Positions 35,221 through 48,746 of a stretch of 64,000 bases of DNA are shown one piece after another. The stretch spans positions 682,001 through 746,000 of the forward strand of contig JAFEKR010000029.1 in assembly GCA_019022495.1 (NCBI GenBank), read 5' to 3'. Origin of the DNA: Epichloe hybrida (lineage: Eukaryota > Ascomycota > Sordariomycetes > Hypocreales > Clavicipitaceae). A program made the position numbers and the translations under genes. How positions within the stretch are numbered: position 1 is the first letter of the stretch; every line of letters begins with the position of its first letter. The notes under the pieces are model-generated. The model worked only from the letters and a program-made list of their open reading frames with translations, had not been told where the DNA came from and searched no databases.

Positions 35221-35670
35221 ACATCATGAAAATGCTTCAAGAAGCAGCATCAGCAGCTATGTACTATAGTGATACTATATTATTAGTGCTAATTCTATCT
35301 CGTAGTAGTCGTACCTCATTTAGTTGTTACATTCGTTACGATATAAAACATATGACAAGGAGTGTAAATGTTGTTCTTTGATTCAGCTAGCTAGAGGCCA
35401 GAACTATCGTCTAAGAAAGGGGTTCTAGGTCACGTGTCAGTCACTTTTAGATGACAGGCCAATTGGTCAATACTAGCACGCAACATGGGGTATCTCGCCT
35501 TGCCTTGCGCACCTGCAACTCACCCCCCCCCCACCCCCAACAACGTGTCTTCCATCCATCCCGAAAGGAAACCCCCCAAAACACAATGCGTACTCTGTCG
35601 TCAAGATAAGCCCAGCTCCGTCCAACTCTCACACACCCCCCTTCGACAGCGAAGCTTTCTCCCGCCCATC
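35221..35670. other. Promoter region of spc3
   Basis: Non-coding and AT-rich up to about 35360, then C-rich with CCCCCCCC runs near 35523 before the spc3 ATG. Confidence 0.55.
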
Positions 35671-36570
35671 ATGCACAGCTCCTTCACCCGCATCCAGGGT
35701 GTCTTCGGATTCTTCACAACAGTCGCCTGCGTGCTAGCCGGCTTCATCGCCGCGTCCGACCTCTTATCCATTCGCAAACCAAGCGGCACCATTGTCCCCA
35801 CCAACGTCCAAGTGTACGAGAAACAAACCCCAGCTGACATTGCCAAATTCCTTGTACTCTCCACCTGCGAAATATCACATCTCTACATGCCCATGGTGTA
35901 AACGAACCACACAACTAACACAGAGGGATGAAAAAAAAAAAAATACAGCGTCAAAGGCCGCCCCCACTACTACTCGTCCAAAAAAGAAGAATACGCCATC
36001 ATCAAGTTCTCCCTCGACGCGGACCTCTCCTCCCTGTTCACATGGAACACGAAACAGCTCTTCGTCTACGTCACGGCCGAATGGCCCTCTGCGCCCGGCA
36101 CAAACACCACCGACTCGGCCGTCATCTGGGACACCATCATCACGAGCCCCAGCGCCGATCATCTGCAGAACATTGGGCCCGTGGCCATGAAGAAGCTGAG
36201 GAGGAGCTCCGAGGGCAAACCCATTGATCCTAGTCGGTATGTTGAGCACTATTCTCTCCTCTCAACAAAAAAAAACCCCCCCACCCGCAGTACAATGCTA
36301 ATGTTGGAGCATTTGAGCAGCGGTCTGTTGAAGCTCAAGAATCAGCGACCAAAGTACCAGATTACCCATCCTAGTGGCAAGATCGCCAAGGTCGACGGCG
36401 TCACTCTCAAGGTCCATTACAACGTGCAGCCGTGGGTGGGCCTACTGACGTGGGATATGCAAGACAAGCTGGGGTACTGGAGGGCCATGGACGGCGGCGC
36501 CAGTGAGCCGTTTGAGTTGCCGGCCATCAAGGTCAAGGATGCGGGCAAGAATAAGGCTAAACAGGCCTAG
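35671..36570 (+). CDS. spc3: Signal peptidase complex subunit 3 (226 aa)
   Basis: Predicted exons are 35671-35813, 35949-36236 and 36321-36570. Donors are GTACGA and GTATGT; the second intron has a TGCTAATG branch site. Both joins keep phase (GT|C and CG|C). They restore NVQVVKGRPHYYSSK and DPSRGLLKLKNQRPKYQ, as in homologues. The protein is an essential accessory subunit of the ER signal peptidase. It has an N-terminal membrane segment at about residues 10-30 (GFFTTVACVLAGFIAASDLL) and a lumenal beta-rich domain (SSLFTWNTKQLFVYVTAEW, HYNVQPWVGLLTW). It ends in a basic tail. The length suits filamentous-fungal Spc3; yeast Spc3 is somewhat shorter. The first intron ends in an unusually A-rich tract (AAAAAAAATACAG). 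Confidence 0.93.
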
Positions 36571-36948
36571 AGGAGGCTTTGCTGCGAGGTGAATCTGTCA
36601 ATTGAACTTTGTTCCCGTCATGGCATGTGTAGTAAGTAGGCTTTGGCGCATGAAGGACTGGTCTGATTAGCACATCGTTACTGGACGCATGACAGCAAGT
36701 AAAACTTGATGCAACAACTTTTGGCGCATCATCTATATTACACCACCGTCATCGTGCCATCGTCATCGTAACACTTCGTAGCACAAAAACTACACATCCA
36801 TGCCGACGCCCAGTCCTCCCGATGCCCATGATGGATGACATGATCGTCGCAAATGCTTCTTGACACTAGACCTCACATGAAGAAAAAGAAACAAGACAAG
36901 CAAAGCAACACAATGCAAAGTTTGGCTTAGCCCTGGGTGGTGGGGCCA
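36571..36948. other. 3' intergenic region between convergent spc3 and xrn1
   Basis: Short non-coding gap containing both 3' untranslated regions. No other signal. Confidence 0.7.
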
Positions 36949-39900
36949 TCAGAAGCTCGCTCCTCCGCGGCCGTTGCCACCCCGTCCTCGGTAAGGTCCG
37001 CCACGTCCTCTGCCTCCGCGACCACGCCCGCGTCCGCCGCGGGGGTTGTCCAGGCTCGCGGGGGGTGGCATGTTGCTGTACTTGCCTGGCTGTTCTCCGC
37101 TACTAGATTGAGCTTGGAAGAAGCCGCCTCGCTCGCGGCCGCGCCCGCGACCATTGACACTTTGTCCAGGGGGCGGTGTGCCATTGGGACCATCACGATA
37201 CACCAATGTGCTGTGAAGCAGATTTGGCGCATTGCCGTTGCCACCACCACCGCGTTGAGGTCCTATGCTGTGACTGCCTCTGCCCCTGCCTGAAGAGTTC
37301 CGGCCAGGCGTGCCCTGGCCTCCATTGCCGTTGAGGGCGCCTCTCCAGCCGCCGCGGAGAGGGGCTCTAGCCGCAGCGTCCCTGTATTGGGGTACACCCA
37401 CAGACCCGTAGAGGCCAGTCGTCGTGGTAGAAGTCGCTCGCTTCTGCTGTGATTTGCTCGAGTTGGAAATGACCTGCTTGTCTGTGGTGTTCAGGACCGA
37501 CGAAGATGCCACCGTTTGCCCACGGAACATGGGGCTTCGGTCACCCAACGTGGTTCCGCTCATAAATGACGTGTCCCAGACGACATCGAGAAGAAGGGCG
37601 GTGGCAGTTCTACTGATACCAGCGACCGTGCCCCTTGTGGCGATGGGAACCTTGCCAGCAGAGGCGACAAAGGTGACGCGATCACCCAAGCCGAAATTCT
37701 GATTTCCCAGGACGAGGCCTGCGTCAGAGGGCTTCAAGATTGCAGCTCGGGGTACCCCCTTGAGCTTCTTGATTTCGACATTTTCGGAGGCTTGGAAGAC
37801 TTGCTCTCCTGCAGCAGCTAAACTCATGACAATTTCAGAGTCGAGCTGCTCCGCTTCAAGAGGCACTCTCTCGAACTTTGACGTCTCTTGCTTCTTGAGC
37901 CATGCCACAATATCCTTAACTCGCTGAGACGCAACAGCTGGGTCATTCCACAGATCAGTTTCAGAAGTCTCGCTCCTTTGTGGCTCGCGCTGAATGGCGG
38001 CGAAGAAATCAGGGAAGGCCACCATATAATCAGCAATCAGCTTCACAGCCAAAGAGCTGAACTCCCAGCCAGTATGAGACTTGCGAGAGTAGCCCAAGAC
38101 CTTGAGTTTGCGGCCCTCGAATTTTAGATTGAGACCGAGATTGAGCTTCAATCCTGCAGATGTACTAATTTGGTACGATGAGGTGATCTTGCTAAGCACC
38201 AGAGGGTGTACGCCCAGTTGTTTCGCAACAGCAAATGACGGCGTGTAAGGGTTGTTGCGCTCGGCCTGATGAATAATTTTCCTGGAAAATTCGGGTTCCT
38301 TATTCTTGGGTATCGAGACCACTACCTCGGCTCTACCATCGACGTGTCCAGTCACCTCCAGCGGTCGTCCAAAGGCGTATTCTCCCAAGAAGAAGGCTCG
38401 TGTGCCCAACGGAAACTCCTCCTCAACAGGGAGAGCTCCCTTCTCGATGAACCGCTCGTCTTCGTTCACGACTTCGTCGACAACAGTCTGGGAAGCGTAG
38501 ACGCTGCGAACGCTGGGATTTTCCGCATATTCCTTGATCAAGGCACCCGCTTCAGTCTTGATCAATCCCTTCAGCATGTGAACATGCACAAGACACTCCA
38601 CCTGTCCAATGGTTACACCGAGCCGTTTGCCATGCCAGCTCTCCAAAAAGTTGGCTTCTTTGGCAAAATCAGCCGCCTCTCGGTTAGAGTGATCTCTGGC
38701 CACAATGTCCTTTTCATTCTCGGCAAGCTCATAAGTGAAGAGTTCATCCTGTACCTTGACGATCTTGGCCTCTTGGAGGAAGGGATAGCCCACATAGCAC
38801 CGCTGGCCAAGCTTCGCCTTGAATGCCTCAATGCTCGTGCGGAGGTTAGTGTCGGTCAGCGTGACCACGACACTAGGGTTTCTGCTATCCTGCTGGAAGA
38901 CGTTGATGCCGTAGCCTTCGACGAGTTGTGCCGTGTATGGGAGTGTGTGGAGCGTCGGAAAGCCGGCCAGAGCCTCAACCTTGACCATAGCTCCATTGGT
39001 CAAGCCAGAAACATACTCCAGACCCTCCATATCCGGCAGGTCGAAAATGTTCTCAACGCAGCGACAGTTCTGAACATCTGGGAAGATGCCTGGAAGGGGC
39101 GAGGGATAGGTGAAGTTGACCTCGGGGGAGTATGTAAATTTGAGAGGTACGCCAAACCCATTCCGAGCCTTTTCATCGGGCTCCAAGTCATCATTCTTGA
39201 TGGCCATTGCATCCAGAAGTCGCTTTTCATCGATGAATGGAATCTTGACAACTGCTTCCCAGTCCATCTTTTTCCCATTCATATCTAGCTCAAAGTCTCG
39301 CGGGTAGAAGTCGACGATAGGTGAATTCGGATTTGTCATGAGATCATGATACACTTTGGGAACGATCTTCTTACTTCTGTCTGGCAAGACGCCCATGAGT
39401 TGTTCATAAGGCTTGAATGGCTGGCCCTTTTCGAACTTGAGGCCAGCCCCCAACCCTTTAGTGACATCTATTCCTGTTAGTCAAAAGAGATAACAAGGCG
39501 GACGCGCGAGTTTTCGTATCATACCGGAAATCAGTGGGGCATAATGATATCCATAGAACCATGGCCATGATGCTATGCCCTTGTAGTAGTAGAATAAAAC
39601 CCACTGCAGACCTTGAACATAGTTCTCACAAAGACTCTTTTGTTCCTGCCCATATTTCTCCGGTTCCCATTCCGGGAATTTTTGTAGATAATACTTGGTC
39701 TTCCACCCGGCGTATTTGTCCCGAAATAGCTTCTCATAGCGCTGCTGAGCATCTTCTGCGGTGACATCGACGACCATGGCCTTATCGTAGGATTTAATCA
39801 CACGGTAAGCAGCCAAGTTTCCCTCCTCTTCCTCGTCATCATCATCCTCGTCGGCGTTGTCATCATTCTGTGTGCCAGATTTCACGGGGAAGGATAGAAC

Positions 39901-41425
39901 AAGATGGCGATTCGCTTCCTCGTCCTCCTTCGTTGCCCATTCAAGATGCATGGCATCTGCAATATCCTGCACAAACTTGCGATCCGCAGCCTTCAGTTCG
40001 TAACCGAGATCCAATGGCGCGTCGGACCGTTTTGAAACATAAGGCCGTATACTCTGTTTCCAAAGATCGCGCTGAGCTGAAGTGATGACTAGCTGGCCAG
40101 TTTTCGTGTTCTTGTGACTCGTACCGTTCTTGGCTTCCAGCTTCTTTTCCATTTGCCTAGAAGCGAACCATTTTTCATCCGAAACGTCACTCTCAAATGA
40201 CACCAACTCAAGCTTGCTGAGCTCTGTCAACAGCTTGTCCAGACGAGGCATGTTAATCACGCCGTCCTCGTTAATGTACCCGTCGCATTTGGGTAGTACA
40301 GACTTGTAAATTTTAAACATATTCGCCAATGCTCCTTCATTGATATGAAGCCCGGGAAGATTGGGCAAAAAATCGTTACCAACGAAAAATGCCATCAGAA
40401 TGAAATCATCAATAACGCTTTCAAGATCGAATGGGAATGCCAAAGTACCGTCCTCGTGCAGTTCCTGAAACTCCATCTCCAAGTATTCCCGCACTATGCA
40501 AAGATGGAGCAAGTAAAAGTTTTGGTGTTCGAGCTCCTTAGACTTACTCTTGGAAGCTCGTCCAAAAGTGACTTCTTCACGGAGAAGACAGAAATGAGGA
40601 TCGTGGCTGAGCAATCCCAACATGATCAAGTCTGCATCCAACCCGTATAAACAATGTCGCATGTTTTGATTATAGTTAGGCTGCGCCTTGGCATTTCGAA
40701 TGTATTCCATGATTTTGTGTTCGCCTTCGCCAGGAACTTCATGGCCGGAAAGAACAACTTCGCATCCTTGCCAGTCGGCGTCTTCGGACACCTTTTTGTT
40801 AACAAAATATCGTAGCTGTTGCGACAGCTTCGCCATGAACTCGGTTCCTTTGGCCCTTGTCAATTAAAGATTCAGCATGACCAGAAGGCGGGCTGATGTA
40901 CCTGGAGTAATGCAATTGCTATCAAATGGCTCTTCTTTCGGCATTTCGACACCTTCCTTAATAGCCTTCTCACGGGCGTTCTCAACATCCAATGCGGTAC
41001 GAAAACGACGAGCTCGTTGCTGGTTCATCTTCGCTCGTGGTGCGACACCATCGATGGCCATAAAAAAAAGCTGCTTGGGCTTGATTTTTCCGAACAAATG
41101 CTCGATATAGTTGAAGATCCTAATGAACATTTCTTCTTCGCTAAGGCGAAATGAGACATCTTCCCCAGCATCCTTGTGCGTGCAGTTATGGATGATACCA
41201 TTCATATCAAGCTAGAAGAATGAGCAATCAGTGGGTTGCGCGGGACGAGCGGTCGAAGGGTGCGCCGTACATAGAGACAATCGAACTCAGGTATTCTGTT
41301 CTCGGCGATAACTTGAGAAATGGCGGGGTATCGCTCTGATAGCCATCTGAAAAATTTGGGGACTCTGGATGATTTATTAGCATTTGTTGCCGCAATTGGC
41401 AGCATGTGTGGTGTACGAACCCCAT
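36949..41425 (-). CDS. xrn1: 5'-3' exoribonuclease 1, Xrn1/Kem1 (about 1418 aa)
   Basis: Predicted exons are 41425-41421, 41364-41271, 41211-40902, 40847-39525 and 39473-36949. Introns are 51-59 bp and all phases agree. The first coding exon is only 5 nt (ATGGG); joining gives MGVPKFFRWLSERYP, the invariant Xrn1 start. The enzyme degrades decapped 5'-monophosphate mRNA in the cytoplasm. Catalytic acidic motifs are intact: YLDMNGIIHNC, AIDGVAPRAKMNQQR, PGEGEHKIMEYIR, YGLDADLIMLGLL and FFVGNDFLP. The large C-terminal region (from about residue 580) carries the Xrn1-specific domains. It ends in a low-complexity Arg/Gly tail (GGRGRGRGGRGRGGPYRGR), probably involved in RNA or partner binding. The length is usual for filamentous fungi. 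The third intron's acceptor (CCAAAG) is the only one that maintains CITPGTEFMAKLS. Confidence 0.95.
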
Positions 41426-41955
41426 AACGGCAATGAGGCCACTCTATGGCCCAAAAGAACTCTATGAAATGAAATCAAAATAAAGGAATCAAACACGGGC
41501 GGCGATGCGATGTAAGTAGCTCCAATGTATCGTCAGCGCAAATGCAGGATGAACTCTGGTCCCCGAATACGATCGAACGACGTCCTTATGCGCTCATGGA
41601 AACCACAGGCGGTAAGAGGATGAAGACTGTGAGAATATCCAATCTCAAGCTAGCGTATGCGCAGGAATCTGACGAGAAGGGGGTCGGAAGGGTGGTCGGA
41701 GGTGTAGACAGCCGGATGAGAAAGCTTCAACGACGGGGTTGTAGGAGCGAGAGTCATCACCGAATGCTTACATAAATGCTCGACGACAAGGAGACAGGAC
41801 AACCGCAAGCAACCGCGCCAATGTGGAGGGGTTAAATTGGGGCTCAGAGTGGGTCCCTATCCCCAAGACGATGGGGATAAAAGGAAAGCAAGAAGCTATT
41901 AATAAGCTTTCCCTTGCTTGCCTCTGCCTTACTGATAACGCAAAACGCAGGCAAA
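41426..41955. other. xrn1 upstream region next to the Copia element
   Basis: Non-coding as far as can be judged. One 77-codon plus-strand frame (41542-41775) has no domain and overlaps the expected xrn1 leader. Base composition stays normal right up to the element's target duplication. Confidence 0.55.
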
Positions 41956-41960
41956 GGTCC

Positions 41961-42218
41961 TGTTGGATTCACCAAGGTCCTGCGCAGGTAATAAATCCCG
42001 TATAAATTCGAAGTCGATGATAGTTAGTTAGCTAGCTAGGAAAGAGGGAGAAGAGAGGGAAAGTCTAGATACTAGAAAAGTAAGCGAAATCCGTATGTAG
42101 GGCACAAAAGGGGGTAGCGAATTAATGCAGCTAATCATATCACGTGCATCATGCCAGACCTATAATTAGTCCGGTCTTTAGCCACGATTAAACCAATGAA
42201 GATCTAAAGGAATTAACA
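41961..42218 (-). repeat. 3' LTR of the Copia element (left copy)
   Basis: 258 bp. The outer 50 bp are nearly un-mutated (TGTTGGATTCACCAAGGTCC), while the inner half shows many C-to-T and G-to-A changes relative to the right copy. Confidence 0.93.
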
Positions 42219-42369
42219 CTAGTAATCTCTCTTTTTCCTTTGTAGCTAAAGAGCTTAAAAACGTAATAAAAATCAGATTAAAGGAAAGTATATATAAGTA
42301 AATCCCTTAATAGGAATCCGCTGCTCTGATTAGCCGTCGCGGCATTAGTTAATTAAATTAATCTATTAT

Positions 42370-44050
42370 TCCTTGCCTAAGCTCCTATTTCCTAATATTA
42401 TAGGTCTCTTTACCTATCCTTTAATATAAATTATTAATTCGTTTAAATTAATTAAAGAGGAAAGTAATAAATTTAGCAATGCTTTTGTTATTATATCTGC
42501 CGGATTGTTATTGCTATTAATTCACCTAACTTTGTAGATCTTATGCCTTTTATATAATTAATAAAGAGCTATAATATTAATTATTAGTCTCTTCTCCTTT
42601 ATAGTTCCTAGCTTTATAAGATATTTATATAATAAAAAAGAATTAGTATAGAGAATTATAGGAATTCGAGGTATCTTTAATTAATCCGTAATCTAATGTA
42701 AAGTTATGGAAATCGCGTAGGTAATATCTGCGCCTTGAACTATGCTATATAACTTAGAGGCAAGCGCGCTATAAGTAACTCTCTTGCTCTTTGTTAAGCT
42801 ATACGTAATAATATTACCTTTTATAATAAAGGTATTATTATCTTATATTATCTTGTTGCTGATTATAATTACGTATCCAATCTGTGAGCTTAAATCCTTA
42901 TTGTTAGCAAGCGATTTATTTACAAACACAAAGAGCTTTGCCTCTTTAAGAACTAAAGGAATATATTATAGTCCGTGTTATTAATTCTTAATCTGCTATT
43001 TAAGGCGTTTATTAAGGTATGTAATATCTTCCCTAGAGGGTTCTTAGTGTTAAGCTATAATTAAAAGGTTATACAAAGCCTCTAGTTAACATATAGTTAT
43101 AATATAGCTTCCTCGCGCTTATTGCTTTATATAATCTTGCTTTACCGTTAAGGATTAAGGATTAACTTCCTTAATCTTCTAACTCTAACCTTTCTAGGTT
43201 AAGATTAGTAAATTATTAGTGTTTTAGGTTAAGATATAGCTATTAAAGATAAGGGGGTTCTTAGTAGTTAATTATTGCTTTTCTTTAGCTATAAAATTAG
43301 CCTTCTAGAGCTCTTTCTTTTCTTTTTAGAAGAAGTTATTATTACTTAGGCCTAATATATTATTAGTTTGTATTCTAATAATGCTAAAGAGATTCTTATT
43401 ATTTAGGGCTGTGATTAATAAGCAGGGATTATAGGTTAAGGTTATTATATTAAGGTTATCCCTATAGTAATAGAAGTACGTTGCCTACTAGTGGGTTCTA
43501 GCCTTTACGATCCTGTAAAGAGGTCTAATTAATTTAATTATAGTCCCTTCTAGAAAGAGATATGTAATTTGCTTTAGTAATCTTATAATAATTAGCCTTA
43601 TTAGCACTGTGTGCAATTGAGTGTAAGCTTATATAATATTACGAATCTAAAGGTAAATGCCTCTTCTTTTTAATGACAGAGCGATAGCTATGATAAGTCG
43701 TTAGCTTGCTTGTTATATTATTGGTGATTGCGTTAGGATGAATTCCTTTCCTTTGTTATTATGGCCTTATATAATAAGATAAGATTTCTTATATAGCAAG
43801 TCCGTTCCTTTACCTTTAATCTCTCTTACTATACGAGAATCAAAGATTCTGTGACCTCCGTGCTTAGCTAGGTTAAACTTAATGAATTTAAATATATTAC
43901 AAGCTTATAGAGCGTTAATCTTAGCTTAATTAGACTGCTTAAAGGGTTTTCCTAGGGTTATAATCCTTCCTTCTTAGTAGAGCTAAAGGGTAAGGTTCTA
44001 ATTAGCCTCTTCCTTTACTATAAGGAATGCTATACTTAGCATCCCTCTAG
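42370..44050 (-). pseudogene. pol: RIP-decayed Copia RT and RNase H
   Basis: Minus-strand reading gives HGGHRIFDSRIVREIKGKGT, then GHNNKGKEFILTQSPII and LIRPLYRIVKART, the reverse transcriptase of a well-known fungal Copia lineage. Then KLFVFVNKSLANNKDLSSQ, GYVIIISNKI, TKSKRVTYSALASKLYSI and NSNNNPADIITKALL form RNase H (AddA-type Asp residues changed to Asn). Stops are TAA/TAG at expected Gln and Trp codons. It ends shortly before the polypurine tract. Confidence 0.88.
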
Positions 44051-44599
44051 TTATAATCTCTTAAATAAAGGCCTTCTCTTAATCTTTATTTATAAGTATA
44101 TAGAGCTAAACTAGGCTAACGTCCTTCTTAGGGCTATAAGGTCTTCTTTTCCTTACTTTTATTCCTTTAGGGCGTAGTAATAAGTCTTTAACTTAATAGC
44201 TTCCCCTTAAGGCCTTTTAGGCTTTATAAGCCTCTTTATTAGACTCTCCTATACTTATAAATTACACTATAAGGGCCTTTCTTAGTCTCCCTTGCTTTCT
44301 CTTAGCTAGTATTTACTACTCTTTATTATTTTCTATTAGAGAATCTCTTTTATTAGTAGTGGTTAGTTATATAGTTACTTCTTCCTTTATATTACTAGGC
44401 TTTATCTCCTGCTACTCTAGCGTGTTATAAGGCTTTATCTCCTACTACTCTAGTCCCTTTATAATATATAGGTCTTTATAATAGGGCTTTACTACTATAG
44501 AGCGGAACTTTACTAGGCTATAGGGCATATTAATAGTATAGGTCTCTCTATTAGTGGTAAGTAGCTTATATAGGCTATGCTAGCTACCTTTCTCTCTTT

Positions 44600-47500
44600 A
44601 TATGTGTATATTAGCCTATAGGGGTAGCTAATATATAGGCACTATATTAGGGCTATTCCAGGCTCTAAGGGTATTATAGACCTGCTATAAAGCTAGAAGA
44701 CGTTAGACTTTATCTATTACCTTATAAATTACCTTAGTATATTAAATAATAGAGATGCTTAGTAGCGACTTATCTATTATCTATAGGTAGCCTCTAAAGA
44801 CTAGTATAGTTAGGATAATACTATTTAGGCTTGTAAAGTTATTAATAGCCTTAATAGCTATTTAGAGGTATTGCTCTAGTGTAAGCTCTATTCTAATTAA
44901 GTCTGTGATAATATTATAAGCTTAGTATAGAGGTCTGTGGTATCTCTTAACCTTTCTAATGCTATTATAGGCTTTAATTAGTATCTTACTAGTTTTAATT
45001 AATATTAATCAAGCATAATATCTGAACTTAGTAGAAGCGAAGTTGTTGCTAGTATTATAGATAATCTAATCTGGAGGTCTAAGATAAGTATTAATCCAAT
45101 ATTCGCGGATTGCATTCTATATGTCTTAAGCCTTCTACTTCTTTAGATTAAGGAATTAGGCTACCTAGAATAATATTACTAAATTAATAATGTGAAGCAC
45201 TAGTTAGCTATTGATTTGTATGATATTAATGATAATCTTATAGTTGAATTTGTGGTTATCTTTGATTATGAACTTAAATTAACTAGGGGCCTTTCTATGT
45301 ATTTAGTAATAGTAGTAGACTTTGGTTAATTCCTTAATTACCTAGCGCTTAACTTTGTAACTAGCTTAGTAAAGGATCTTTGTGAGTTATTAAACAGAAG
45401 GATAACTAAGTTAATGATATAATTAATGGATATCTCCTTCTAAGAGGTAGAAGGCAACTATTTCCTTTACTTCTAGTAACTACTAAGGATATCCCTATTG
45501 TTACACGATAGGTATAGTCTTATTGCCTTGGATAAGCACGTTAGTGAGGTTATTAATCTTAACTTATATCTTATTTATATTAGTGATTAAGAAGAGAAAG
45601 GGGGTAGCTATGTTAAGGATGTAGAATTTAAGCTTTTTAAGTTTTGTAGGCATATGAAGGATTCCTCTTATAACTACTAATCTAGCGCTAAATGTGATAA
45701 TTTAGGGTTTATAGGGGGTTACCTTTAATAAAGGCATTAATCTTAATAGAGCCTTTACTTATGCCTCTCCTATAGTTAACTTTCCTATAGTGCTAGTGTT
45801 AGGTATAATCCCTTTAAAGACCTCTTTAGAATAGTGTTCTTTAGAGATATAGTAAATTAAGCCTTTATTATACTCTTATAGCTTGTAAAGCTCCTGCCTA
45901 AGGAATATATGTTAGAAGGCTTGATTGTTTAGGGTTACAAGGATATTAATATTAGCGGCGTTGTGGTTAGTCTGTAATCCGGAGTAGAAGAATTGTGTGA
46001 TACTTAGGTATGCTATTAATAGTAGCTTCTCTATATTATTATTATTATCTTTAGCTTCTATGTAGGCTAAAAGATATAATTCCTAATTCTAACCTAAGCC
46101 TTTATTAGGCTTATTATTATCCTGCCCTTTATAGGAGGCAAGGAATGCCTAGAATCTCTTCTTTAAAGGGGGTGTATAATATGTTTTACTAGCTTACTAG
46201 CGGTCCTTTTCCTTTTAATATTCTTTAGTAAAGTGATTAGAAGACTAGTAGCTGCTCTTACTGTATATAAAGTAGTGCTTAGTGCTTAGCCTAGGGCTTT
46301 ACCTATGATAGCTTCCTTTACTATAGGGGAATAATTGCTATCCGTACTAATAATTAGTGAATATAGCCTCTAGAGGGTCTCCTTATTAGTACTAAAGGTA
46401 TTAGGAGGACTTCTTATTTAATTCTATAATAGTAATTACCTTATAGAGGTCTTTAGTAAGACTCTTAAAGCCTGCGGAGTATATGTATTTTACTATCTAA
46501 TATTTAGGCACACTAGCTATAGTATTTAAGGCCTGCTTATAGAGTTTAGTATTTACTGTTTTAGTAGGGTATAGGCCTCTATGGATTTTCTTAAGGGTTA
46601 ATAATATAATCTTAAGGTAATTAAGCTTACTTTTATTAGGGTTTCTCTTAATTATGCTCTTTAGTGTTATACTACTTTATTTATAGTAATAGAATTGCTA
46701 GTTACTTTCTATCTTAAAGTGTTAATAAATATAAGTAATTATCTCTTTATAGGAATAGTTATTCCTAAAGAGGTAATTAAGGTAGTATTGCTTAGTATTA
46801 CCTATTAATATAATAGGGAAAGCCTTCTAATAATGTATTTAAGGAAGGTTAATTCTATTACACTTGTTTTTAAAGAGCGTAATCTTTAGTGTTAAGAAGT
46901 TATATAGCTTTTTACTATAGTAGTTACTATCCTTATATATCTTTATAAGCTCTAAGATCTTCTTTGTAATCTAATCTTTAGAGGGGAATTACTATAAAGG
47001 CATAATTTGTTATAAATAATAGTCTACTAGTTATTCTTAATAATAATTGTCTGGATAGAGCTGTTAATATGATGGGGATTATTATGGGGGTTCTTGTAAG
47101 GGTTTAAGTAATCTCTAGGGTTAGGGAAGGTTAATTTCTGGGGTAGGTTGTTAGGGCTATTAATGTTAAGGCTCTAGGGGTTTGGAAGATTATAGTTATT
47201 CTTATAATCTTTCCTATAACTAAAGGGGTATTAAGGTTTAATAAAGCACTTTCTTAAGTAATACTAGGATTAAATATCCTAGGCCTTACCTGATAAGGAC
47301 GCCGTGATCTTGTAAAGAATTACGTAATTCTCTAATAATATCCTTAGATGCCCTTTTAAAGGTGTCTTTAAACTAGCCTTTAAAGTCTTCTTAGAATGAT
47401 TCCTATAGGTTATTATCTCTTTATCCTTAATGCTTACTAAGGTTAATGAATCTTATAATCTAGTTATTAAGCTTAAGCTACGTAGTAGTCTCTGGATCTA

Positions 47501-47800
47501 GCTTAATAGATTCTTTTTAGTTATATAAGAATTTATAAGTAAGCTATTAAAGGCGTAGGGGTAATTTATGCCTTTAAGGTCTCTTAGGGGTGATAATTAG
47601 AGCCTTGCTATTACTAGTAGCCTTTGCTCTTATAAAGAGTCTAGATTCCTCTGCTATCTTTAACTATAAAAGGAATGTTACTAATTTGTTGTTTTTGCTA
47701 CTAATTAAGCTCCTGTGTTTGCCTGTTGCTATTACAAGGTTTTTCTTTCGTATTTTAGGAGCGTTATTGCTTTAATGAAATTAGAAGATTATAAAAATAG
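44600..47800 (-). pseudogene. Decayed Copia gag, protease and integrase region
   Basis: Coding-like stretches on the minus strand include FYSGLQTNHNAANINILVTL and ISKEHYSKEVFKGIIP-like text near 45.8-46.0 kb. A hydrophilic gag-like part lies at about 46.2-47.8 kb (for example YSKSSY.SSNHFTKEY near 46.24 kb). Individual domain borders and catalytic residues cannot be fixed through the RIP damage; assignment is mainly by position. Confidence 0.55.
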
Positions 47801-48488
47801 GAAAAATGGAAGAAAAAGCAGCGGAAGTAGTAAAAGTAGTAATAAGAATAAAGCAATAAGAATAAATTACTAGAGATAAAGAAAGTAATAGAAGTTCTAA
47901 AAGTAACTAGAAAATAATAGGAAAAGTAATAAGGGAATAATAGGAATTACTACTTCCTATTTTTTATAAAAAGGAGGGAAGGAGGTAATCTCTCTCTCTT
48001 GCTAATAAGCATAGGGCAAATAGCACTAATAATAAAGGGGGCAAAAAATAAGCTATAGATACTTATATAGATAGATTAAAGGTCTGTTAGATAAAGGGAA
48101 TATTTATAGAGAAGTTATATATATATTAGCTAGCTTAGCTAAGGTTGTTTAATGTTAGGTTTGAAATAAATGCCTTGCGGCAATAGATTTGGTTAGTTAG
48201 TTAGTTTTCTTGTAATAGATAATAAAATCAATAATTAATAATAATATTCTAGATAGATATAACAAAGTTATATCCCTAAGCCTAAGGGTTAATAGATTAA
48301 TTCCTTAGAAGCCTAATAAGCCTATAACTAGGATTCTAGTCTCTTCCTTTAGCACACTTATATAGTTATACCTCTCTACTATAATAACCGTTACGGCATA
48401 ATAAGGGGTAGTAGTAGTAGCATCTGCAGAAATATCTCTTCTTATAATACCTAGCTTATCTATGGTTGTGAAATTAACCACTAATTAG

Positions 48489-48746
48489 TATTAGATTCAC
48501 TAAGGTCCTACGTAGGTAATAAATCCCGTATAAATTCGAAGTTAATAATAGTTAGTTAGCTAGCTAGGAAAGAGGGAGAAGAGAGGGAAAGTCTAGATAC
48601 TAGAAAAGTGGGCGAAATCCGTATGTAGGGCATAAAAGGGGGTGGCGAATTAATGCAGCCAATCATATCGCGTGCATCACGCCGGACCCACAATTGGTCC
48701 GGTCTTTGGCCACGATTGAACCGATGAAGATCCGAAGGAATCAACA
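48489..48746 (-). repeat. 5' LTR of the Copia element (right copy)
   Basis: 258 bp and gap-free against the left copy. Here the outer (right) half is GC-rich and un-mutated (CACGCCGGACCCACAATTGG region), while the inner end carries the RIP changes. Confidence 0.93.

Noticed and set aside
38269..39288. 339-codon plus-strand frame
   Set aside because: Antisense to the conserved, well-supported xrn1 coding exon; no domain of its own.
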